Origin: Alteribacter populi
GTDB taxonomy: Bacteria; Bacillota; Bacilli; Bacillales; Salisediminibacteriaceae
Length of the DNA: 64,000 nt
Direction of reading: 5' to 3'
NCBI RefSeq assembly: GCF_002352765.1
Contig: NZ_KZ293963.1
Coordinates: 3,746,559 to 3,810,558 of the forward strand
This document shows positions 9,139-16,221 of this stretch, piece by piece; within the stretch, counting starts at the first letter, position 1, and each line of letters begins with the position of its first letter. The position numbers were made by a program, and so were the translations under genes. The notes beneath the pieces are model-generated. The model did no database searches and was not told where the DNA came from. It saw only the letters and a program-made list of their open reading frames with translations.

Positions 9139-10249
9139 CAAAAAACTCCTCTGTTTCACAGGTACACGCGCTGATTACGGGATTTATCGTCCGCTCTTAT
9201 TTGAACTGGAAAAAGCCTCCGACATTCAGTTGCAGCTTGTTGTAACTGGCATGCACCTCTTAAACGAATACGGTCAGACGATTGAGGAAATTAAAAAAGA
9301 CGCATTTGATATAGTAGCTGCACCTCAAGTTTTATTTAAAGGTGACTCAACTTATGCGATGGCCCAATCTGTAGGTATGGCAACGCTTTATTTTTCCGAC
9401 GTTCTTGATCAATCAAAACCAGATGGCGTTCTCCTATTGGGAGACCGCGGTGAAATGCTCGCCGCAGCAATAGCAGCTCATTATCAAAACATTAAGGTCT
9501 TTCATCTTCATGGAGGAGAAACATCAGGCTCAGCAGATGATCGCGTGAGGCATGCAATTTCAAAGCTTTCGAACTATCATTTTGCAGCGTCATTTCAATC
9601 AAAAGAACAATTAGCTCGAATGGGTGAAGAAGAAAGCTGTATTTTCGTCTCGGGGTCTTTAAGAAAGCATGATGTTCAGTGGCTGACAACACTTGATCGA
9701 ACGGTAAGAGATGAATGGGTAAAAAAATACAGACTAACGTCTACTCAAAAGAAACTGTTATTTGTCATGCACCCGGATTCCAAGGAGTCCGTTTCCTATC
9801 GGGAACAAATTGACATAGTATTGAAATCATTAGATAAGGTAAAAGACGTTCAAATCTTGATACTGGGGACGAACAGTGATGCGGGTGGAGGCATTTTTAG
9901 AGAACGAATTGAATCCTTTATATCCGGTCACAAGCATGTAACCTATATTGAATCGATTCCTCCTAATGAATACTTATTTTTACTTTCAGAAATGGATCTG
10001 TTTATTGGAAACAGCAGCAGTGGAATTATTGAAGCCCCTTTTTTTCATCTGCGATTTATTAGCGTGGGAAGTCGTCAGCAAAGCCGCGAACAAGGAGGAA
10101 ACGTTATCAACGTTCCATATGATGCCACCGTCATCGAAGAAACGATAAAAGACACGCTTCAACAAGAGAAACAAAAGATCGAAAATCCCTATGACGTATT
10201 AGACTCTCCAGCTGAAGAAATCGTAAAGCAGTTGAAGCGGTGGTTGTAG
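9131..10249 (+). CDS. neuC: NeuC/LegG-family hydrolysing UDP-sugar 2-epimerase
   Basis: 372 residues. FTGTRADYG near the N-terminus, HLHGGETSGSADD and GNSSSGIIEAPFF are hallmarks of the hydrolysing UDP-GlcNAc 2-epimerases of the NeuC type. It releases UDP and inverts C2, supplying the six-carbon sugar to NeuB. Start is ATG 9131 (or the adjacent GTG 9128), overlapping the neuB stop, so the two are translationally coupled. Followed 38 bases later by a good intrinsic terminator, so the plus operon is three genes long. Confidence 0.9.
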   Translation: MVSKKLLCFTGTRADYGIYRPLLFELEKASDIQLQLVVTGMHLLNEYGQTIEEIKKDAFDIVAAPQVLFKGDSTYAMAQSVGMATLYFSDVLDQSKPDGVLLLGDRGEMLAAAIAAHYQNIKVFHLHGGETSGSADDRVRHAISKLSNYHFAASFQSKEQLARMGEEESCIFVSGSLRKHDVQWLTTLDRTVRDEWVKKYRLTSTQKKLLFVMHPDSKESVSYREQIDIVLKSLDKVKDVQILILGTNSDAGGGIFRERIESFISGHKHVTYIESIPPNEYLFLLSEMDLFIGNSSSGIIEAPFFHLRFISVGSRQQSREQGGNVINVPYDATVIEETIKDTLQQEKQKIENPYDVLDSPAEEIVKQLKRWL

Positions 10250-10286
10250 TAGGGAGATGTCACCCTTGAAAGATCCCGAAGTCGAC

Positions 10287-10322
10287 TAAAATCCGGGCCT
10301 GTTAACAGGTTCGGATTTTTCA
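10287..10322 (+). terminator. Intrinsic terminator after neuC
   Basis: AAATCCG...CGGATTT outer stem enclosing CCTGTTAACAGG, followed by a short T run. Ends the aminotransferase-neuB-neuC operon. Confidence 0.8.
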
Positions 10323-10346
10323 TTGAAAGATAAGGGTTTATAAGTG

Positions 10347-10437
10347 GACAGCTACCTTTACGCTGCTCTCCTCAAAGGCAAAGCATCCTTGAGACTGTAA
10401 AACATACGGTGGAAGCTACCGCTGTTCTTAATAAAAG
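10347..10437. repeat. ~92-bp intergenic repeat, copy A
   Basis: Shares most of its length with 26399-26491: CAGCTACCTTTACG at one end, a central CTCAAAGG...CCTTGAG hairpin, and GGAAGCTACCGCTGTT then CTTAATAAAAG at the other end. The left end alone also appears at 52463-52480. No coding potential seen. Confidence 0.7.
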
Positions 10438-10556
10438 ACCGCTATGCGTTTTTTCTTAAAGAAAGTTTAACTTCTCTAAAGGGATAAAGTATAGGCGCAC
10501 TAAGTCTTGGCGGTAAGCTAAGTTTTCTTTAAGGGAAAGTATAGAAATCTAGGTTT

Positions 10557-10680
10557 CGATGTCTAGCTCCAGGCGCCAACAGCTCGTGTCATATAACTTG
10601 CTCGATTAAAAGTAAAAAGCACTTTTTATCGGGCAGAACATTTGCATTTCGCTGATAAGCGGGCGCCTTATGCTTTTCTT
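10557..10680. repeat. Bacillaceae-type palindromic intergenic repeat (TGTCTAGCTCCAG element)
   Basis: Begins GATGTCTAGCTCCAGGCGCC and ends GGGCGCCTTATGCTTTTC, with an internal hairpin (GATTAAAAGT...ACTTTTTATC). I recognise the ends as a palindromic element common between genes in many Bacillus-like genomes. It lies in the leader of the NRAMP-like gene. The rest of 10440-10790 has no supported gene. Confidence 0.6.
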
Positions 10681-10794
10681 ATTTTATACATAAAGAGCTG
10701 CCAAAGGTTGAAAGGAAAAAAGAGGTAAAAGCCTAAACTTTGGATATCCTAAGTTTAGCCATTTAAACAATTGACACGAAAGGATGACTCACTT

Positions 10795-12015
10795 TTGAAA
10801 AATGACTCACTTGAAGACAAACAACAACTGACGCCGAAACAGCGCTTGAGTGCTGCTACCGGCGCTGCTTTTTTAATGGCCACATCTGCTATTGGTCCAG
10901 GTTTCTTAACACAAACAGCCGTTTTTACCGAGGAATTATTAGCTAGCTTTGCTTTTATTATTCTTGCATCGATTGTTTTGGATGTTGGTGCTCAGGTCAA
11001 TATTTGGCGGATTATCGCAGTCTCAAAAATGCGCGGGCAGGAAATTGCCAATGCCGTCTTTCCAGGCTTAGGATTTGTTGTTGCTTTTTTTATCGTATTG
11101 GGTGGACTGGCATTTAATATTGGTAACGTGGCTGGAGGTGGATTAGGCGTCAATGCCTTACTCGGGTTTGACCCGCGAGTAGGTGCCGTGATGACGGGTG
11201 TCATTTGTATTATTACGTTCTTATTTAAAGAAGCCAATGTAGCGATGGATAAGATTGTCCGTTACTTAGGAGCCATGATGATTCTCTTAACAACCTACGT
11301 CATGATCGTCAGCAGTCCGCCGTATGGGGAAGCGGCGATTCGTACAGTGGCTCCGCTAGAAATTGATTTTTTAGCGATTATTACAGTTGTCGGTGGAACC
11401 GTCGGAGGATATATTACGTTTGCTGGAGGTCATCGTCTTTTAGATGCTGGGGTATCTGGGCGTGAAAACCTTCGTCATGTTACGAATACGGCGGTTACAG
11501 GAATTGTCGTTGCTTCTATTATGAGGTTTATCCTGTTTTTAGCTGTTTTAGGTGTAGTGTCAGCAGGCTTTGCGTTAAATGCTGATAACCCTACTGCCTC
11601 TGTGTTTCAGATTGCTGCAGGAGAGGTAGGATTTCGGATGTTTGGTCTAGTCCTCTGGGCGGCTGGAATTACATCGGTCATTGGGGCAGCGTACACATCC
11701 GTATCATTTTTAACTACCTTTCACCCAAATATCGAAAAGAATAAGAATTACTGGACCATTGGATTTATTACGTTCTCGACCATTGTTTTTGCCGTCATTG
11801 GCGAACCTGTCTTGCTGTTAATACTAGCAGGAGCATTCAACGGACTCATCCTCCCGCTAACATTATCTTGTATTTTACTGGCCGCTCATCGCTCTAATAT
11901 TGTTGGCGAGTATAAACACCCGATGTGGATGACGATTTTTGGTACATTTGTTGTTTTATTAACGATCTATTTAGGAGTACGTACGCTTATCCAAATGATT
12001 CCGCAAATTTTTTAA
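10795..12015 (+). CDS. NRAMP-superfamily transporter (YcsG-like)
   Basis: About 406 residues with roughly eleven hydrophobic segments. IGPGFLTQT early in the protein replaces the DPGN metal-ion motif of true Mn/Fe NRAMP proteins. This matches the YcsG-like branch, whose substrate is uncertain. The start is taken as TTG 10795, ten bases after AAAGGA; the frame extends to TTG 10771 but that codon has no ribosome site. Single gene on its own. A divalent-metal role should not be assumed because the usual metal-binding motif is changed. Confidence 0.75.
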   Translation: MKNDSLEDKQQLTPKQRLSAATGAAFLMATSAIGPGFLTQTAVFTEELLASFAFIILASIVLDVGAQVNIWRIIAVSKMRGQEIANAVFPGLGFVVAFFIVLGGLAFNIGNVAGGGLGVNALLGFDPRVGAVMTGVICIITFLFKEANVAMDKIVRYLGAMMILLTTYVMIVSSPPYGEAAIRTVAPLEIDFLAIITVVGGTVGGYITFAGGHRLLDAGVSGRENLRHVTNTAVTGIVVASIMRFILFLAVLGVVSAGFALNADNPTASVFQIAAGEVGFRMFGLVLWAAGITSVIGAAYTSVSFLTTFHPNIEKNKNYWTIGFITFSTIVFAVIGEPVLLLILAGAFNGLILPLTLSCILLAAHRSNIVGEYKHPMWMTIFGTFVVLLTIYLGVRTLIQMIPQIF

Positions 12016-12456
12016 AAAGGGTTAATGCAGATTTTCTTTTTTGCAGAATCGTCTTATTACGAGGCCATTTATACCTGATAATATCACCTATTTAAGCACT
12101 GTGTTTAGGACTTTCGACTTATTTTTGTGAAATAAAATGCCCTTCATATGCGGCCATTGTCGAAATGTTCATAAGAATGGTGCAATATGGCGATCGTATG
12201 ACTTAATGGGGAAAAAGCTACTTTGTGAATACTTGAATAAGTGTTAAAACCCTTATTAATTCTGGGAAAAGTCAGCTTTGTGGTGATTTTAAATATTTTC
12301 TGAAGTGTGATAGGTTTAATAACGTTGTACTGAAACGGAAGCAAGTAAAACGTGTGTCGTGTCTTTGTATAGTGGAATGATTTTAGGTGACACTATTGTT
12401 TGAAAACTTCTAAGTACCGTACAGCGTATGAAATAACTAGGAGCTGATTTTTTGTA
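12016..12456. other. 441-bp intergenic region
   Basis: No gene supported. A 66-codon minus frame (12144-12344) has no ribosome site or recognisable similarity. I see no strong terminator after 12015 and no convincing promoter before the next gene. Confidence 0.5.
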
Positions 12457-13860
12457 ATGGAACTTCAACACGATCCGACGTTATTATGGTTTATTGCTGC
12501 TTATGCCGTCGTTATGATTGGTATCGGGATCTTCATGTCGAAGAAGGTTTCAGGCAGTGAGGACTTTGTCCTAGCAGGTAAAAGTCTTGGCCCCTTTGTA
12601 TTAATGGGGACACTCCTTGCCACGTGGGTAGGGAGCGGCAGTATTTCCGGCGGAGAAACTTCCATGGCTTATACCTATGGGATTATTCCAGCATTATTAT
12701 TGATGCTGCCAACCTTAGTTGGGATTCTCGTTCTCTATGTGATCGCACCAAAAATCCGTGAATTCGGAAAGTTCACCGTATCGGGAATTCTAGAATCGAA
12801 ATACGGGACAACCTCTCGTAACATTGCTAGTGTGATTATTATTCTTGCTTACGTAGGAATTGTTTCTTACCAAATGCAAGGTTTGGGCTTCATTTTAAAT
12901 TTAACAACAGGGATGGCAGTCGAAACAGGCACGATTATCGGTGCTGCAATGATTATCTTTTTAGCGATGATCGGCGGTCTTCGATCTGTATCCCAAACGG
13001 ATGCTATTAGTGGGTTCTTAATGGTCGGTGGACTTATTATTGCCGTTCCAACGATCTTAGTAGTAGCAGGCGGTTGGGACCAAATTGTTGCCAATGTGCC
13101 TGAAGCTCACATGACAACGACTGGAGGCCTTACAACCTTACAGCTGCTCGGGTACTTGTTGCCATCATTATTCCTATTGCTCGGTGACCAGAATATGTAC
13201 CAGCGTCTTGCATCCTCTAAAGGAGATCGTTCTGCTAAGAGCGGTCAAATTGGTTGGTTTGTTGCGATGCTAATTATTTCACCAGCAATTGGCTTCATTG
13301 CTTTTGCCTCACGCTCCATTTTCCCAGACATTGATCCGGGAATGGCGTTAATGGCAACAACATTGGTTATGCCAGTAGTCGTAAGTGGCCTCTTATTAGC
13401 CGCAGCTGCATCTTTCATTATCACAACAGGAAACTCATTCTTGTTATCTGCAGCAACAAACTTAACGTACGATGTCTATAATAACTATATTAATAAAGAC
13501 GCCTCTGATGCTAGACAGCTTTGGATGACGCGGATGTTCATTGTTGTGTTAGGTGTGCTTTCATTTATTTTAATTAACTTTTTCCCAACAGTATTAAGCG
13601 TACAAATGTATGCCTACACCGTTTACGGTGCTGGTGTAACACCTGCAGTATTGGCCGTTTTCTTCTGGAAAAAGGTTAATGCGATCGGCGGAATATCTTC
13701 AATGGTTGCCGGTGTTGTTACAACACTTACTTGGGAAATTATATTGGGACAGCCATTTGAATTAAATGCCGCAGTTATTGCCGTTCCAGTTGCGTTTATC
13801 GTACTAATTGTCGTGACACTTATGACACAAGGTCGTGGACAAAACAACAGCGGAAAGTAA
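12457..13860 (+). CDS. Sodium:solute symporter (SSS family)
   Basis: 467 residues with about 13 membrane segments, the usual number for the SSS/PutP family. The N-terminal GKSLGPFVLMGTLLATWVGSGSISGGETSMAY is the characteristic first-repeat region and includes the small-residue run that lines the Na+ site. Acts in the cytoplasmic membrane, coupling Na+ entry to uptake of an organic solute. Sequence does not tell whether that solute is proline, pantothenate, a sugar or another. GTAATG at the start is preceded only by a weak AGGAG (16 bases upstream). Single-gene unit followed by a terminator. Confidence 0.85.
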   Translation: MELQHDPTLLWFIAAYAVVMIGIGIFMSKKVSGSEDFVLAGKSLGPFVLMGTLLATWVGSGSISGGETSMAYTYGIIPALLLMLPTLVGILVLYVIAPKIREFGKFTVSGILESKYGTTSRNIASVIIILAYVGIVSYQMQGLGFILNLTTGMAVETGTIIGAAMIIFLAMIGGLRSVSQTDAISGFLMVGGLIIAVPTILVVAGGWDQIVANVPEAHMTTTGGLTTLQLLGYLLPSLFLLLGDQNMYQRLASSKGDRSAKSGQIGWFVAMLIISPAIGFIAFASRSIFPDIDPGMALMATTLVMPVVVSGLLLAAAASFIITTGNSFLLSAATNLTYDVYNNYINKDASDARQLWMTRMFIVVLGVLSFILINFFPTVLSVQMYAYTVYGAGVTPAVLAVFFWKKVNAIGGISSMVAGVVTTLTWEIILGQPFELNAAVIAVPVAFIVLIVVTLMTQGRGQNNSGK

Positions 13861-13886
13861 TCTGTTGTTAAATATAGTTAGAGAGA

Positions 13887-13916
13887 GGCACAGGGCACAA
13901 GCTCTGTGTCTTTTGT
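13887..13916 (+). terminator. Intrinsic terminator after SSS symporter
   Basis: Ten-pair stem GGCACAGGGC/GCTCTGTGTC (two G-U pairs) with ACAA loop and TTTTGT tail. Confidence 0.75.
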
Positions 13917-14136
13917 CATAAAAGTGAAAAAGGCAGATGAGAATAGCAGAAGTAGCGAAAACCAACTCAGACGTCTAGTTAATAGTAAAGGAAAGTGTGA
14001 ACCCTCTTCCTACTCGAAATATCGTTCTCTTTCCATAATAAACGCTTGTTCCTTTCGGTACGGGTTTATTTGAGAGGTTCAAAATAATTAAACACAGACT
14101 AAAACGCAAGCAAAATCACAGTATAATTCACATTAA

Positions 14137-14168
14137 AAGAAGGCATGGAGAGTTTCCATGCCCTTCAT
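14137..14168 (-). terminator. Terminator of the small membrane protein gene
   Basis: Read on the minus strand, GAAGGGCATGGA pairs with TCCATGCCTTC and is followed by TTTTAATG. It lies 42 bases past the stop at 14210. Confidence 0.7.
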
Positions 14169-14209
14169 TTAGTTGTAATGGGATTTTTTATTTCTTTCTG
14201 TATTTCGAT

Positions 14210-14584
14210 TTATGCATAACGTAATATAGCTTTACTCGTAAAAATGTTCACATGGAAAAATAGCCAAAATCCTATCCCGCCAAATAATAATAATTTATTA
14301 ATATTCATAACGGATGTCCCTAAAAATAAAAAAATGAAGACGCCAGTAATTAAAGCGCCACCAACTATATAAAGTACATTTGCAATTATGTATTGATTGG
14401 ATTTGATTTTTTTAATTAGCAGTACATCTATAAGCTTTGAATAAGGTAAAACAACTGTCCAAAATACTAGTAACGAAAACCAAAGTATTGAAAAAAACGA
14501 CCAACTAGCAACCGTAAAAGATAATACAAGTGACGTGATCGTTGCACAAATTATACCTGTAATTATTTTTTCTAAAAACCTCAT
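14210..14584 (-). CDS. Small hypothetical membrane protein (124 aa)
   Basis: I do not recognise a family. Four hydrophobic segments are visible (about residues 8-27, 29-47, 67-89 and 95-115), with a Lys-rich loop (LLIKKIKSNQ) between the second and third. AGGAGG five bases before ATG 14584 and a terminator on the same strand downstream make it a convincing gene. It stands alone between the symporter and the sigI region; no partner suggests a function. Confidence 0.7.
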   Translation of the reverse strand: MRFLEKIITGIICATITSLVLSFTVASWSFFSILWFSLLVFWTVVLPYSKLIDVLLIKKIKSNQYIIANVLYIVGGALITGVFIFLFLGTSVMNINKLLLFGGIGFWLFFHVNIFTSKAILRYA

Positions 14585-14640
14585 TATTTCCTCCTTTTAT
14601 CATCACTATTTTGACATTATTCTCCCACTTTAGCACAAAA

Positions 14641-14871
14641 TCAAATTGATATAGAGTATTTTTTCCATAATTCTACTTGTACTAATCGCTCTATAGAACC
14701 GCAAAAGAGGAAGAATCTGTAATGCATTTCATTCCACAGGTCATAGAGGCGGAAACAATACGTGTCGATATATCTTTTTTGCAGGCTGTTTAGAGAGGAT
14801 AAAAATTCACGAAGTATTGAAGGGCGCTGTTGAATAGGGCTTCCTATTAATATATGTTTTCTTTGAGACAC
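14641..14871 (-). pseudogene. Fragment resembling the N-terminus of a family-2-type glycosyltransferase
   Basis: A GTG start at 14871 with AGGAGG nine bases upstream opens a 76-codon frame. Its first ~35 residues (HILIGSPIQQRPSILREFL...) resemble the start of Bacillus-type glycosyltransferases (ILIGSPI.QKP.IL..FL). After about residue 38 the similarity is lost and the frame ends, so it looks truncated or frameshifted. The intact ribosome site suggests recent decay. It could instead be a small real protein; I cannot exclude that. Confidence 0.4.
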
Positions 14872-14985
14872 TGTTTGAAACCTCCTCGAGCGATATTTTC
14901 ACGCCGGTGGCTGGTAAACAGTATATGCTCAGTATTTTGCTATATGGCTTTCTTTTAAGAAAGGTGTACCTGTTGATTATTAAGT

Positions 14986-15708
14986 TTAGACAGACTCCGA
15001 GTGGTAGGTTCTCTTAACAAAATGCCGTAGTGGATAAAGCTCTTTCTCAGTCAAAATGAGCAAATAGGCAATAATAAAAAGCCGGTGGTTTTCAATCGTC
15101 TTTCTAGGAACGTTGGTAAGCTCTGCGATTTTATGGATTGGTAATCGTCTTCTCTGCTGTTTATAGGAAACGATCGCTTGGTTTTTAATGGTTTCTTCAA
15201 TAATAAAGGCTAACATTTCTTTTGTGTCACGGTGCTGTGGACTTTTCTCTGCCAAAACATGAGGTTCAATCTTATAGTGATTTAACTTTTCAAGGAAGAC
15301 CTCAAAAGCATGATGTATTCTCTCATTTTCTTTCTGAGCAAACCATTCTTGCTGCGCTTTTTCATAATCGGCCGGTGAAAAGCTGTCACCGTCTTCTCCT
15401 GCAATTTCATATGGACTATGAAGATGTTTACTTTCTCTTTTTACATAATCCAATAACCTAAACCTGATATGCGTTTTGCAAAAGCTGTAAAAAGAGGTGC
15501 CGAGGGTAGGGTTGTATTTATCAATCGTTTCGTTAAATGCGACTAACGCTTCGCTATACAAATCATGACTTGAGTCAACGTACTGCTTAAGAAAATGTTG
15601 AACAGTAGACAAAATAAAAGCTTGATGAAGCATGATAAACTGATTGCGCTTTTCGATGTCTCCTCTTTGAGCTCCAAGTAACAATGTTTTTACCTTAGTA
15701 GATAGCAC
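14986..15708 (-). CDS. sigI: RNA polymerase sigma factor SigI
   Basis: About 240 residues, close to the 251 of B. subtilis SigI. A sigma-70 region-2-like block (DLYSEALVAFNETIDKYNP.. GTSFYSFCKTHIRFRLLDYVKRE) and a C-terminal helix-turn-helix (LPIHKIAELTNVPRKTIENH) are visible in the SigI arrangement. I use GTG 15708, six bases after GAGGTG; GTG 15717 lies inside that site. SigI in B. subtilis is a heat- and envelope-stress factor held by the membrane anti-sigma RsgI encoded just downstream. Here no rsgI follows: the next 350 bases hold only a glycosyltransferase remnant. Confidence 0.82.
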   Translation of the reverse strand: MLSTKVKTLLLGAQRGDIEKRNQFIMLHQAFILSTVQHFLKQYVDSSHDLYSEALVAFNETIDKYNPTLGTSFYSFCKTHIRFRLLDYVKRESKHLHSPYEIAGEDGDSFSPADYEKAQQEWFAQKENERIHHAFEVFLEKLNHYKIEPHVLAEKSPQHRDTKEMLAFIIEETIKNQAIVSYKQQRRRLPIHKIAELTNVPRKTIENHRLFIIAYLLILTEKELYPLRHFVKRTYHSESV

Positions 15709-15717
15709 AAATTTCAC

Positions 15718-16221
15718 CTCAAAGCTTTATCGGTTCTTTGGTGTAGTCCTGTGAAAGGGATGATTAGAGGATAGTTTATCATAGAAAAAAGTCGTTTTAT
15801 CATAAAAAGGAAAAGTCAATTCATTTAGCGTACTCCTTATAGTAATAAAGTTTTAACAATGTAGTTCTAAAGAAATATTTAATGTTGCTTACTCTTTAGA
15901 TTTAAGTGGTATTTGAATCACTTTCATAATTCATTTGTTTAAAAAAGCACACAACTTCAAAATAATATTCTCTCGCATTTTTTTGATTATTACTTATTGT
16001 AAAAAGAGTAACTTTATGTAGCTCCGTAGGGGGCTAAAAGACTTTCTTGTCGTACACTAGACGTGAATACGGGACATATGACCTAAAATAACATTTCGAA
16101 AGGTACATCCATATGACTAATTGTGTGAAAATTTAAAAAGTGGCAGGATCCCCCTGAAAATGAGTGGGGATTTTCTTATGAATGAATGTAAGCATACAAA
16201 TGATTAAATGGAGGGAATTGA
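15718..16221. other. ~500-bp region between sigI and the SLH protease
   Basis: No gene supported. Upstream of sigI, TTTATCATAGAAAAAA and TTTTATCATAAAAAGG lie side by side (about 15776-15810), a possible regulatory direct repeat. A hairpin ATCCCC...GGGGAT followed by TTTTC at 16148-16175 sits 47 bases before the protease start and could be an attenuator or a terminator for upstream transcription. Confidence 0.45.

Noticed and set aside
10771..10795. Upstream TTG start for the NRAMP-like gene
   Set aside because: No ribosome site before it; AAAGGA lies downstream of it and serves TTG 10795.
12144..12344. 66-codon minus frame in the gap before the SSS symporter
   Set aside because: No ribosome site and no recognisable similarity.
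16148..16175. CCCCCTGAAAA-containing stretch considered as a SigI-type -35 element for the SLH protease
   Set aside because: No matching -10 at a suitable distance, and the sequence is better explained as one arm of a hairpin.
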